This document shows positions 18,362-26,951 of a DNA stretch of 64,000 nucleotides, piece by piece; positions within the stretch are counted from its first letter, which is position 1; each line of letters opens with the position of its first letter. The position numbers were made by a program, and so were the translations under genes. This DNA comes from CAYRFE01 sp964423645 [NCBI: uncultured bacterium] (GTDB lineage Bacteria > Macinerneyibacteriota > Macinerneyibacteria > Macinerneyibacteriales): the NCBI GenBank assembly GCA_964423645.1, contig CAYRFE010000008.1:44523-108522 (forward strand), read 5' to 3'. Under the pieces are notes generated by a model that saw nothing but the letters and a program-made list of their open reading frames with translations, had not been told where the DNA came from and made no database searches.

Positions 18362-19168
18362 ATGAAGAAAATGGTGGCAATACTTATTGTGTGCACAGCG
18401 TTTTTAGGTAGTGTTTTTGCAGACGTTACTTTCGGCGTGAAGGCAGGCGGGGGCTTGACAAATCCTTCGCAGTTCATTTTTGATGAATGGGGTATCCCGG
18501 ATGAATTTCAAAAAAATACTTTTAATTTCATGGGAGGTATTTTTGTCGATTATCCGCTCAACAATGTTTTCAGCATCGAATCAGGAATCTATTATGCACC
18601 CCGCTCGTTGAAAATTGAATATCTTTATGAAAATTATCATGATTACCAAAAGCAAAATATATCATGGCGCTCTACCTGTGATATAGAGATGAAAATGTCA
18701 TATCTCGAAATACCTATGCTCTTAAAAATACACACCGACGTTATCACACCATATGCGGGAATAAGCGCAGCGATACTCTTGGGAAATGACGGTATTGATT
18801 ATATAACCACCGGGACCGGGTACGATCAGGACGGTACTATAAACTATGACAATACAAACGATATTTCTGCATCTAACATAAAAGATTGCCTCAATAGCTT
18901 GGTATTTAATGCACAAATGGGCTTGCAATATAATCTTACCGACAGTATTGTAATTGACATACGTTATGTACTGGGATTATCAGCTATCGAAAAATATTAC
19001 GAAATAAGTGAAGCTGAGAATAACCGCTTGCAAGGATTAACAGAAAAAGAACGTAATACATGGTATAATGAACACCCATTCCGCTATGATGGCACGGTCA
19101 ATACCTATGAAGACACAGAATCAATTTCTTTATCTTCGCTATACTTAATGGTAGGTTATCAGTTTTAA
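18362..19168 (+). CDS. Outer-membrane beta-barrel protein (PorT-like)
   Basis: The protein is 268 residues with signal peptide MKKMVAILIVCTAFLGSVFA and then FGVKAGGGLTNPSQFIF, the usual first strand of this barrel class. Later strands include IFVDYPLNNVFSIESGIYY, KMSYLEIPMLLKI, MGLQYNLTDSIVIDIRYVLG and a final SLYLMVGYQF with C-terminal phenylalanine. The YLEIPMLLK segment parallels the YIEVPVMAK segment of the barrels at 1-1093, so they belong to one family. It is monocistronic with promoter, GGAGG site and terminator all visible. Ligand or function is unknown. Confidence 0.85.
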   Translation: MKKMVAILIVCTAFLGSVFADVTFGVKAGGGLTNPSQFIFDEWGIPDEFQKNTFNFMGGIFVDYPLNNVFSIESGIYYAPRSLKIEYLYENYHDYQKQNISWRSTCDIEMKMSYLEIPMLLKIHTDVITPYAGISAAILLGNDGIDYITTGTGYDQDGTINYDNTNDISASNIKDCLNSLVFNAQMGLQYNLTDSIVIDIRYVLGLSAIEKYYEISEAENNRLQGLTEKERNTWYNEHPFRYDGTVNTYEDTESISLSSLYLMVGYQF

Positions 19169-19179
19169 TGACGATTTCA

Positions 19180-19201
19180 CAAGGGGCGAAAGCCCCTTTT
19201 A
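19180..19201 (+). terminator. Rho-independent terminator after gene 18362-19168
   Basis: AAGGGGC-GAAA-GCCCCTTTT (19181-19200), a stable tetraloop hairpin followed by T residues. Confidence 0.85.
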
Positions 19202-19213
19202 TTCTCTGATTCC

Positions 19214-19858
19214 TCAAGAAAAAAGTGATTTCAAATCTTTTATAGATTTTGCGACAGCATTTACATGTACCTTTTCAAGTTCATCGAGAGTTCCGTACCC
19301 CCACGTGACACCAATACTGTCAACACCATTTTTCTTCGCACCGATGATGTCATGCTCCCGATCACCGATCATCACACATGCTGAAGGATCATACGGAAAC
19401 TGCAAGAGAGCATATGCGATCAGTTCGCCTTTATCGGTCATGGTCAAGTCCATATTGCTGCCGATCACTCGTGAAAATAATCGGTTCAAATTGAAATGCG
19501 CCACTATTTTCTCTGCATAAAGCGTTGGTTTTGAGGTAACGACAATATTGATACAGCCTTGCGCTTGAATATGTGACAAAATGTCTTCGATACCCGCGTA
19601 AACTTCGTTTTCATATAATCCTTTTGTACCAAAATACTCACGATAATACGCAACCGCCTGTATCGCTTCCGCCTCCGTCATGGCATAAAACCGTTGAAAC
19701 GACTCTTTCAACGGAGGACCTATAAACGGCGTGAGCATATCGCGATCGTTGACAATTATACCGAATTTCGCAAGCGCATACTGTACTGATTTGGTAATAC
19801 CGATCTTCGGGTCAGTGAGAGTACCGTCGAGATCCCACATATAAAGACGGTATTTCAT
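19214..19858 (-). CDS. HAD-superfamily phosphatase (phosphoglycolate phosphatase-like)
   Basis: The protein is 214 residues. Motif I is WDLDGTLTD with the nucleophile and acid aspartates, motif II VVTSKPT, motif III around the lysine in MTDKGELI, and motif IV MIGDREHDIIGAKKNG. A helical cap lies between motifs I and II, as in Gph and PpaX. It dephosphorylates a small phosphorylated metabolite; which one is unclear. The start at 19858 overlaps the preceding PHP gene as ATGA, with GGAAAAG before it, so the two are coupled. Confidence 0.85.
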   Translation of the reverse strand: MKYRLYMWDLDGTLTDPKIGITKSVQYALAKFGIIVNDRDMLTPFIGPPLKESFQRFYAMTEAEAIQAVAYYREYFGTKGLYENEVYAGIEDILSHIQAQGCINIVVTSKPTLYAEKIVAHFNLNRLFSRVIGSNMDLTMTDKGELIAYALLQFPYDPSACVMIGDREHDIIGAKKNGVDSIGVTWGYGTLDELEKVHVNAVAKSIKDLKSLFS

Positions 19859-20640
19859 ATTGTGATACTTTTCCACGTATTTTTTTGTCGGTAAAACAAC
19901 TCATTAAAGCCGCATTCACGTATAAGGTCAATTGCCTTGTCATACGGCGTATCAAAGTCACTCATCTGATGCGAATCAGAACCGAGTGTAAGCAATCGCC
20001 CGCCCTGCTCGCGGTATCGGGCAAGAATCACAGGATCGGGAATTATCGATCGCAACGATTTACGCAATCCTGAAAAATTTACTTCCAATGCGATATCATT
20101 GGCTATCATTTGTGCGAATATTGTATCAATGACGGGATAATACGTCGTTTTATCACATGGTGTTGTGCCATATCGTTCATAAATCCCCAAATGTCCGATA
20201 CAGTGAATGCCGGCGACCCCGGTCATGGCAATATGCTCTTCATAATATTCAAAAATGTCTTTGTCGGTAAGCGGTAACATGGGATATACCGACACTTCCC
20301 GTGTATCCGGCATTCGATGCAACGATGCAATAATAAACTCGGGAGGATAATCGCTGAGTAACGCAGAAAATTCATTCGGGTAGCGATGCGGTTCACTGAA
20401 TTCAATTCCGCGAATAAGGGTTAATTTTCCATCATAGGCATTTTGTAATCCATCCATGACCGTTGCATAACGTTCCAAATCAGGCAATCCGTGTTTTGTG
20501 CGATCAAGCGGATGAAGATCATAATGATCGGTAATCGCGAGTATGGTATAATGCCTTTCGACAGCTTTTTCAACAATAACATTAGGATCGATAGACGAAT
20601 CACAGCTGAACGTTGTGTGCAAATGGCAATCAATTTTCAT
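19855..20640 (-). CDS. PHP-domain phosphatase (histidinol-phosphatase HisK-like)
   Basis: The 261-residue protein begins MKIDCHLHTTFSCDSS, giving the HxH metal motif of PHP domains, followed by ITDHYDL, then GIEFSEP, and the C-terminal LGSDSHQMSDFD. This is the trinuclear-metal PHP fold. Length and pattern fit HisK-type histidinol-phosphate phosphatases, but no histidine genes are near, so another phosphoester substrate is possible. It starts an operon with the HAD phosphatase downstream. Confidence 0.8.
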   Translation of the reverse strand: MKIDCHLHTTFSCDSSIDPNVIVEKAVERHYTILAITDHYDLHPLDRTKHGLPDLERYATVMDGLQNAYDGKLTLIRGIEFSEPHRYPNEFSALLSDYPPEFIIASLHRMPDTREVSVYPMLPLTDKDIFEYYEEHIAMTGVAGIHCIGHLGIYERYGTTPCDKTTYYPVIDTIFAQMIANDIALEVNFSGLRKSLRSIIPDPVILARYREQGGRLLTLGSDSHQMSDFDTPYDKAIDLIRECGFNELFYRQKNTWKSITI

Positions 20641-20662
20641 CGAGTATTTCCTCCATGCGCCA

Positions 20663-20691
20663 AGTATAATAACGTTTCTTGAAAAAGTCGA
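20663..20691 (-). promoter_or_regulatory. Possible promoter of the PHP/HAD operon
   Basis: TCGACT (20686-20691), 17 bp, TATACT (20663-20668) on the minus strand, 22 bp before the start codon. Confidence 0.45.
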
Positions 20692-20733
20692 GCGTTATGA
20701 ACGAAAGTATACTCAAATATGTCAAAGCACCTG

Positions 20734-21264
20734 CTATTTAGGTTCATTCATCACAAAAATTTTATTACTGAAATATTTTTCAAAAAGAATCCCTACAAGA
20801 ATAATGATAGGCAATGTCAACACTGTTCTGAGTAAAGAAAATTTCCATCCTAGAAAACCGATCTCAAACGTGAGCATCGGAATTTTCATCGTAGAAAACG
20901 CCCCAAGGAAAATAAAAATATTGCGCACGCTTGCGCCTTTTTTCCATAAGAGATATGCCACGGGAAACGCGCCGTATAACGGTCCCGCCTGTGTCATCGA
21001 CAACACAACAACAATCGCCATTCCTTTTATACCCGATGTGTCGCCGATATGCGCTTTCACTTTTTCTTTATCGATCCATACGTCAGCAAGCCCGATCAAA
21101 ATGAACATCAACGGTAAAAAGACGAGCATTTCTTTTAAAAACAACCAAAACGTATCTCTCACCAGCAATATACCTGTCTGCCAATCAAAATAGAATGATA
21201 CACCGGCACCGATAGTAAAAAGTAGCACGACAAAAATGTGAGGGGCATGTTTTTTAAAGTACAT
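20734..21264 (-). CDS. Half-size permease of the DUF318/ArsP family, C-terminal-type half
   Basis: The protein is about 176 residues with four to five membrane helices. Typical segments are MLVFLPLMFILIGLADVWID, SMTQAGPLYGAFPVAYLLWK and KIPMLTFEIGFLG. This is one half of the permease fold (PF03773-like) that is a single about 300-residue protein in many bacteria. The start is taken at 21264, where ATG overlaps the upstream half-gene by 11 bases; an ATG at 21270 is equally possible. With the preceding gene it should form a heterodimeric membrane protein. The transported ion or compound is unknown. Confidence 0.7.
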   Translation of the reverse strand: MYFKKHAPHIFVVLLFTIGAGVSFYFDWQTGILLVRDTFWLFLKEMLVFLPLMFILIGLADVWIDKEKVKAHIGDTSGIKGMAIVVVLSMTQAGPLYGAFPVAYLLWKKGASVRNIFIFLGAFSTMKIPMLTFEIGFLGWKFSLLRTVLTLPIIILVGILFEKYFSNKIFVMNEPK

Positions 21265-21736
21265 ATGCATACAACACCCCCATAGCGCCGCCAACAAGCA
21301 ATGCCGCAGTGAAAAAAACCGCATTACGCACAAGTGCCACTTTTAAACCGAAAAACTTGCTTTCTATAGGAAGCGTCAACACGCCGACCATCATGAGTGT
21401 AGTAATGAATACCGCGATCACGGGATAACTCACACCGCTTTTAACCAAGACACCTGCCAGAGGATACGCTACAAATCCCGGTATCAATGCGATCGCACCA
21501 AGTAGAGCAGCGGTTGCATACCCTGCAACGCCCGCGTCCTCGCCTAAATAGCGAACAATAGTTTCATTCGGTAAAAAAAACAAAATTATACTTATACATA
21601 CCAATACTGATAAAATAACAGGTAAAATCCCAAAAAACATAACCGCACCCTTTTTCAATCCCGCTTTCGTTTTTTTAAAATCGGCAAAAAATGACACGAT
21701 ACAACACACTGCGGTTATCGTAAATAAAATATACAT
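21254..21736 (-). CDS. Half-size permease of the DUF318/ArsP family, N-terminal-type half
   Basis: The protein is 160 residues with four to five helices: MYILFTITAVCCIVSFFADF, VILSVLVCISIILFFLP, GAIALIPGFVAYPLAGVLV, and FITTLMMVGVLTLPIESKFF. The IPGFVAYPLAG and TLMMVGVLTLP segments are the hallmark of this permease family and correspond to GPLYGAFPVA and KIPMLTFEI in the partner gene, so the two are internal-repeat halves. It overlaps its partner by 11 bases and lies 9 bp downstream of the glycosidase-like gene, so all three are probably co-transcribed. Confidence 0.75.
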   Translation of the reverse strand: MYILFTITAVCCIVSFFADFKKTKAGLKKGAVMFFGILPVILSVLVCISIILFFLPNETIVRYLGEDAGVAGYATAALLGAIALIPGFVAYPLAGVLVKSGVSYPVIAVFITTLMMVGVLTLPIESKFFGLKVALVRNAVFFTAALLVGGAMGVLYAYVL

Positions 21737-21745
21737 ACCTTGTCC

Positions 21746-23899
21746 TTATTCACCACTTTTTAACGGAGAGGCACCGGGATCAGGCGTTTCATCATCATGA
21801 GCCGCACCGCGAAGTGTGCGCCCCGGGTCTGCATCGATTTTTTCAACAATAGTATAATAATTTCCTGCATTCCAAAAAGTATACCCAAGATCAAGCGCAT
21901 CGGCCACACCAAGAATTTGACCGCTCACATAGGTTTCGTTATAATACTCACGATCATATTTCGAGTATCCCAGTTTAAAAGCCTGTACATACGGCCTAAT
22001 GATTGCATGCCGTTTTCCGAGATAAAAATTACGCAATGTTCCTTGATAATAAATTCTGTACGGGCGTTCTTCAAACGGCGAAAAATTCAAAAAACTTTCA
22101 GCAAAATGTGACGGATAATACATCGGACAGATCACATCAACATATCGTCGTATCATATCTACGTCTTGCCCGGTTATCCCTGCGGCACGATTCCACCCGT
22201 TCATGCCATAAATATCAATAGAAATCGGTGCGTTGATATGTTCACGCGCATACCGCAGAAACGATTCGATCGCTCCTGATTTGGTCATACCCTTTTCGCG
22301 ATATGAGTACCATGTATCATCAAGATTATCTGCATCTGTGGGAAAACGAATATAGTCAAATTGGATCTCATCAAAACCTAAAGCAATCAGCTCATTTGCG
22401 ATTGCGGTGTTATATTCCCAAACTTTTTCACAATACGGATCGACCCAATATTCAAATGACTCTTGCACTTGACCATCACGGTATCGTACTCCTCGCCAAG
22501 AACCTTTTGTTTTCCCGTCTTTAATCGCATATTCACCATTGTTATAATAATAAAGTCCCGTATCCTTAAAAATAACCATTCTCGCGGCCACGTAAATACC
22601 ATTTTCTTTCAGTAATTTCAAAAACCACTCGGTGTCAATAATTCCCGCACGAGTTCCAAACTTTTTTAAATATTCGGTCTGCGGCATAAAACGTACTTGA
22701 CCGCCATCGTCCTTCATATCGACGACAATCAGATTTAATCCCTTTGCTTTCATAAAAGTTATCAATTCTTGTAAACGACGAGGATTACGGGCTGTTTCAG
22801 CCGTTATATAAATACCCCGTCTATTCTTTGCCGCATCCTTATACTCATTAAAATTCAGTGGCGATTGCATCCATAACGCTTCAGCATTTATCACCGCTTT
22901 CCCGTCTCTCACCACACATACTGTTTCCGGGAAATGCCCTGCCATTTTTAAAAACGAATCGTTAAAAAATTCAACGCCGGCCTTCATCATCGAATTGCGA
23001 TCGATCGTTTCACATGCCGGAAATGAGGTCGCATACACACCTCGCATACTGTTCCAATACAATTTCCCTTCGATGATATGCATACCTTCTATCATATCAA
23101 AATCAATCGGAAATATTTTTTTTACCGTCCACAAACGTGATTTGAAATCAAGTATATAGAATACGGGAGAAAAATTATATGCCGAGACAATCGACACCGA
23201 ACCATTGTTTTTCACCACATGGATATCCGAAATTTCTGCATACGAGCGTAAACCGGATGCAAGATTTTCAAGTCTGCTGTTTCGAGTGATGTTTTTATAA
23301 TATAATCCGTGCAGAGAATGACCGACAAGTACATGTACCATATCTGCATCAGAAAAAATCGCGACACTCTTTACGACTGCTTCAAGAGAAGGATTGGCAA
23401 TAGAAGACCATTTGAGCCCGCCGTCAGTTGAATAGTATGCACCGCTTTTACTGCATGTGACGATATTGAGCGGATTTTCGGCATCAACATCCAGATCTTT
23501 TAAGTCTTCGATTATTTCTTCTTTTACAAATCCCGTTTCGGTTGACACTTTTAACACTACCGTCGGCAATCCGCTGTTACGATATTCAAATGTCTTCAGA
23601 TCCGTCGTAAAAACGATACCTTTTGATGTGAGAAAATATATACCGCCTTGAACAGGTATGATCTTACGAACATCACTTTCATTCCACAATGCAACCGGGG
23701 TATGGACACCGTCAAAATAATAAAGTCCTTTTTCACTTCCTATAAGCGGAATCGTTGTAATATTAATTTCAGGAACATACGGTTCATCCGTAACAAATTC
23801 CGGCCCGGTCATGACCGGTGCAGTCTTCTTAATTTTAACATCCAAACTCGTACACGCAATCATCGTAAGCAACACCACACCCATTACTACATAGCGCAT
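21746..23899 (-). CDS. Lipoprotein with beta-propeller-like N-terminus and DUF4015 glycoside-hydrolase-like domain
   Basis: The protein is 717 residues. MRYVVMGVVLLTMIAC is a lipoprotein signal with Cys16. Residues about 50-340 look like a propeller, with an Asp-box-like motif (YYSTDGGLKW near 155). Residues about 360-690 match the putative glycosyl-hydrolase DUF4015 TIM barrel: RGIYITAETARNPRRLQEL, LNLIVVDMKDDGGQVRF, YVAARMVIFKD, DEIQFDYIRFP, and VDVICPMYYPSHF. A role in cell-surface polysaccharide turnover is plausible. The start at 23899 is chosen because the 98 residues encoded upstream lack any ribosome-binding or protein signature and precede a perfect lipoprotein signal. Confidence 0.8.
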   Translation of the reverse strand: MRYVVMGVVLLTMIACTSLDVKIKKTAPVMTGPEFVTDEPYVPEINITTIPLIGSEKGLYYFDGVHTPVALWNESDVRKIIPVQGGIYFLTSKGIVFTTDLKTFEYRNSGLPTVVLKVSTETGFVKEEIIEDLKDLDVDAENPLNIVTCSKSGAYYSTDGGLKWSSIANPSLEAVVKSVAIFSDADMVHVLVGHSLHGLYYKNITRNSRLENLASGLRSYAEISDIHVVKNNGSVSIVSAYNFSPVFYILDFKSRLWTVKKIFPIDFDMIEGMHIIEGKLYWNSMRGVYATSFPACETIDRNSMMKAGVEFFNDSFLKMAGHFPETVCVVRDGKAVINAEALWMQSPLNFNEYKDAAKNRRGIYITAETARNPRRLQELITFMKAKGLNLIVVDMKDDGGQVRFMPQTEYLKKFGTRAGIIDTEWFLKLLKENGIYVAARMVIFKDTGLYYYNNGEYAIKDGKTKGSWRGVRYRDGQVQESFEYWVDPYCEKVWEYNTAIANELIALGFDEIQFDYIRFPTDADNLDDTWYSYREKGMTKSGAIESFLRYAREHINAPISIDIYGMNGWNRAAGITGQDVDMIRRYVDVICPMYYPSHFAESFLNFSPFEERPYRIYYQGTLRNFYLGKRHAIIRPYVQAFKLGYSKYDREYYNETYVSGQILGVADALDLGYTFWNAGNYYTIVEKIDADPGRTLRGAAHDDETPDPGASPLKSGE

Positions 23900-23933
23900 A
23901 TTACCAATCCTTTCATAGCTATCGTCGCGCATT

Positions 23934-23962
23934 ACTGTAGCATAGTGATTTAATATTTGCAA
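23934..23962 (-). promoter_or_regulatory. Possible promoter of the DUF4015 lipoprotein gene
   Basis: TTGCAA (23957-23962), 17 bp, TACAGT (23934-23939) on the minus strand. Confidence 0.4.
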
Positions 23963-24126
23963 GCCGTGTACAACCACTGCTGCGATTGATTTGAATACGA
24001 GCTCTGCCACGGTCCTTTCGATTAACATTGACAATACTTTTAAAATCACGGATAATTTCTGAAAGCCAATAAAAAGTATTGGATAAATGGCATGAATCAA
24101 ATGTAAATATCGTCGGGAGGATAGTA

Positions 24127-25335
24127 ATGAATCGTTGGAAGGTCGTGTTTGCGGGATTTCTTCTTGCGTTAATGGGCGGGATTTCCTATGCATGGGGAGT
24201 TTTCGTAATTCCCATGATGGAGCGTTTTTCGTGGACTAAAATGCAAACAACGCTTCCCTTTACCGTATTTATGCTCGCATTCGCATTTACTATGGCACTA
24301 GGAGGACGTTTGCAAGATACATTCGGACCAAAGAAAGTGGCAACATACGGCGCGTTATTATTTTTCATTTCATATGCGTCTGCAGCACTAATTGGTCATT
24401 TTGAACAACCGATATGGCTTATTCTAACCTATGGCTTGATCGGCGGGACTGCCTGCGGTTTAACCTACTCCTGCGTGGCACCTCCCGCGAGGAAATGGTT
24501 CCCGGATAAACCGGCTCTCGCTATTTCACTTGCCGTCATGGGTTTTGGTCTTGCAGCAATTATCGTTGCACCCTTAAAAGCCAAAATCCTCATCCCTCAA
24601 TTCGGAATTGAGATCACGTTTCTCATGATTGCGATTCTCACTTCCGCGGTATCATTGATAGCGGCCATGATGCTTAAGAATCCGCCTGAAAATTGGATTC
24701 CTGAAGGATGGAATCCCGCACAAGCCAAAAAAACAACACGTATTTTGCATGAAACTATTCCTTCGGAAATGATAAAACTTCCTCTCTTCTGGTTAATCTG
24801 GGGCATGTTTCTTTTAGTGGTGTCGGGAGGATTGATTATGCTCGGTCTTGTCCCCTCATATGCACAGCGAATTATCAATCTTTCTCCGTTGCAGGCATCA
24901 TTAACCATATCGATTTTTTCTGCCGTAAATGGATTCGGTCGACCTTTTGCCGGGTATTTAGCCGATAAAATCGGCATTATAAGTGTGATGATCGGTACTT
25001 TTCTTTTACAGGCTGCCGTTTTCATCACCTTCAATCACATTGCAATCTCACCCGTCAGTTTGTATATTTCAGTCGGTTTAATCGGATGGGCGTATGCGGT
25101 GATTGTCGCGCTCTTTCCTACGCTGGTAGCAGTATGTTTCGGAGCACGCAATTTGGGGGTCAATTACGGTCTGGTATTTACCGCATTCGGATTTGGCGCG
25201 GTTACACCTGCCATAGGTGCGAAAATATTTGACATAACCGGTAGCTTTAGCGTAATATTCATAACGGTCGGAACACTATCTGCATTGGGAACATTCGTAG
25301 CGCTCTTTTTAAAGAAAAAATACGACCTGTCATAA
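24127..25335 (+). CDS. MFS transporter, oxalate/formate antiporter (OFA) family
   Basis: The protein is 402 residues with 12 predicted helices. The N-terminus (MGGISYAWGVFVIPMMERF) and the loop GGRLQDTFGPKKVA, with LIGGTACGLTYSCVAPPARK, are hallmarks of the OFA subfamily, which exchanges monocarboxylates such as oxalate, formate or lactate. The C-terminal half has the matching NGFGRPFAGYLADKIG motif. The start at 24127 follows GGGAGGATAGT; an upstream ATG lacks a site. It is a single gene ending in a terminator. The actual substrate is unknown. Confidence 0.88.
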   Translation: MNRWKVVFAGFLLALMGGISYAWGVFVIPMMERFSWTKMQTTLPFTVFMLAFAFTMALGGRLQDTFGPKKVATYGALLFFISYASAALIGHFEQPIWLILTYGLIGGTACGLTYSCVAPPARKWFPDKPALAISLAVMGFGLAAIIVAPLKAKILIPQFGIEITFLMIAILTSAVSLIAAMMLKNPPENWIPEGWNPAQAKKTTRILHETIPSEMIKLPLFWLIWGMFLLVVSGGLIMLGLVPSYAQRIINLSPLQASLTISIFSAVNGFGRPFAGYLADKIGIISVMIGTFLLQAAVFITFNHIAISPVSLYISVGLIGWAYAVIVALFPTLVAVCFGARNLGVNYGLVFTAFGFGAVTPAIGAKIFDITGSFSVIFITVGTLSALGTFVALFLKKKYDLS

Positions 25336-25336
25336 A

Positions 25337-25369
25337 TAAAAGGGGGAAAAGAAAATTTCCCCTTTTATA
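25337..25369 (+). terminator. Rho-independent terminator after the MFS gene
   Basis: AAAAGGGGGAAA pairs with TTTCCCCTTTT across a short A-rich loop, immediately past the stop codon. Confidence 0.75.
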
Positions 25370-25485
25370 GATTCCTCTTATTAAGTAACTACTAATTACC
25401 GTACATACACTGACGCTTAAATTTTATCATGATAGTAATGAGCAAATTCCCTGTTTATTATTACAATAGACTGTTCGTATCATGA

Positions 25486-25515
25486 AATCTTTGTAAAACT
25501 ATTCTTTTAAAAATC
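25486..25515 (-). repeat. Isolated end of the three-hairpin repeat
   Basis: The sequence AATCTTTGTAAAACTATTC with following T/A-rich bases matches the right-end inverted repeat of the family (compare 6373-6390) but is not followed by the internal hairpins. Confidence 0.55.
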
Positions 25516-25600
25516 AAGCGTACTTCTGCCAAAGGGTAAATAACCTCGGCCGACACGAAAATCTAATGCAGTAATGTCGGGTAAGCGCAAATTTTTCTAT

Positions 25601-25802
25601 AAAACCTTTGCAAAAATCAAAATTATCAGATTTTCTTTTTTCTCTAAAAAAAGGGGGGGGGGACGAAGTCGGGCGCATGATATGCGCCCGTTCCATTGAG
25701 AATTTTTGTAGGGGCAGAAGATCTTTCTGCCCACCTTCCGATTTCCACGGGAGGAGTTTGGGGTGGGCACAAAGTTTAAAACTGGTAGTTTTTCAAAGGT
25801 CT
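25601..25802 (+). repeat. Three-hairpin dispersed repeat, near-complete copy
   Basis: From AAAACCTTTGCAAAAATCAA to TTTTTCAAAGGTCTC. It contains GGGCGCAT-GAT-ATGCGCCC, the GGGCAGAA/TTCTGCCC hairpin and the CCGATTTCCACGGGAGG segment. Same orientation as the copy at 16821. Confidence 0.85.
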
Positions 25803-25925
25803 CGACGATTCAAACCTCTCCATCTTGTAAAAAAAATGCCTATGAAATGACAACTTTTTCCACATCACCGTACACACAAAATGATTCACATGCACTGACA
25901 TTGAGGATTGTTGTGAAACAAAAGA

Positions 25926-26942
25926 CTATTCGATAAGTTTGTCTTCATCGCTGCCGCGGGAAATAAAGATCTTCCCTTCTTCCTGCAGACGACGGATGAT
26001 ATCAAGAATTTTTTGCTGCGCCTCTTCAACATTTTTCAGACGCACCGGCCCCATATAGTCCATATCTTCTTTAATCATGGTTGAAGCCCTATCAGACATA
26101 TTAATAAAAAACTTTTCTTTCAGCGGTTCTGATGCAGCTTTCAACGCAAGGGCAAGCTCTTTGTTATCAATTTCTGTAAGTATTGCTTGTATGGATTGAT
26201 TATCTAAGGCCATAATATCCTCAAACACAAACATTAATTTTTTAATTTCTTCAGCTAACTCAGGGTCTTCACGCTCAAGACCGCTCATAATAGTTTTTTC
26301 AGTCGATTGGTCGGAGCGGTTCAACATTTCAGCAACCAGTTGAATACCGCCGGCAAAGCTCATCTCACCGCTGAATGAGCTGGTGAGTTGTGTTTCCAAC
26401 GCATCCTGAATTTCTTTAATCATATCCGGTGAAATCGTATCCATACGTGCGACACGCTTGATTACTTCGACGCGTATTTCCTCAGTTAACCCGCCAAGAA
26501 TGGTCGCTGCTTGCTCAGGAGTCAAAAATGCAACGATCAATGCAATCGTTTGCGGTTGTTCATTTTGTATAAAATTCAGCAATTGCTGAGGATCAACATC
26601 TTTCAGCATTTCTAACGGATTTGATTCTATTGATCGCTGTAGTCTGTTGATAATCTCAATAGCTTTTTGCGGTCCTAATGCCTTTTCAAGCATCGTACGT
26701 GCATAATCGATACCGCCTCGAGCAATATATTCTTGAGCCAAAGAAAGCTGATAAAACTCATTGAGAATCGGTTGCAATTTTTTGGGGTTAACCGAGCGAA
26801 GTTTTGAAACTTCTACCGACACTTTTTCAACGGTACGCTCATCAAGATGTCGCAATATTTGCGCAGCGACATCATCACCCAGAGCAATGAGCATCATCGC
26901 AGCCTTGGTTATCCCCTTTGTTACATCAGGCTTATCCGCCAT
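25926..26942 (-). CDS. fliG: Flagellar motor switch protein FliG
   Basis: The protein is 338 residues, the usual FliG length, with N, middle and C domains. The middle domain carries the NEQPQTIALIVAFL motif (EHPQ in most species), used to bind FliM. The C-terminal torque region reads SDRASTMIKEDMDYMGPVRL, keeping the conserved arginine and acidic pair (Glu-Asp for Asp-Asp) and the PVR arginine. It should therefore be a functional rotor protein at the cytoplasmic face of the flagellar motor. It is last in an operon with cheY and a SpoVG-like gene, away from other flagellar genes. The genome may hold a second fliG elsewhere, as spirochaetes do. Confidence 0.93.
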   Translation of the reverse strand: MADKPDVTKGITKAAMMLIALGDDVAAQILRHLDERTVEKVSVEVSKLRSVNPKKLQPILNEFYQLSLAQEYIARGGIDYARTMLEKALGPQKAIEIINRLQRSIESNPLEMLKDVDPQQLLNFIQNEQPQTIALIVAFLTPEQAATILGGLTEEIRVEVIKRVARMDTISPDMIKEIQDALETQLTSSFSGEMSFAGGIQLVAEMLNRSDQSTEKTIMSGLEREDPELAEEIKKLMFVFEDIMALDNQSIQAILTEIDNKELALALKAASEPLKEKFFINMSDRASTMIKEDMDYMGPVRLKNVEEAQQKILDIIRRLQEEGKIFISRGSDEDKLIE

Positions 26943-26951
26943 AATTCGCGT

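Larger units (their letters stand above)
25336..25925. other. Intergenic gap with two repeat fragments
   Basis: After the terminator the gap holds an isolated repeat end (25486-25515) and a near-complete repeat (25601-25802). No terminator was recognised downstream of fliG, whose stop is at 25926. Open frames in this gap are products of the repeat. Confidence 0.5.

Noticed and set aside
20615-21193. A 192-codon plus-strand frame opposite the half-permease genes
   Set aside because: Antisense shadow of membrane-protein codons; hydrophobic pattern comes from the opposite strand.
23899-24193. N-terminal extension of the DUF4015 lipoprotein
   Set aside because: The extension overlaps the divergent MFS gene start region and precedes a complete lipoprotein signal peptide, so it is non-coding.
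25608-25850. Open frames crossing the repeats (also 6332-6553 and 16895-17086) with a shared GRRSFCPP.DFHG peptide
   Set aside because: The common peptide results from near-identical repeat DNA. Starts and ends differ, no ribosome-binding site is conserved, and the palindromes account for the sequence.
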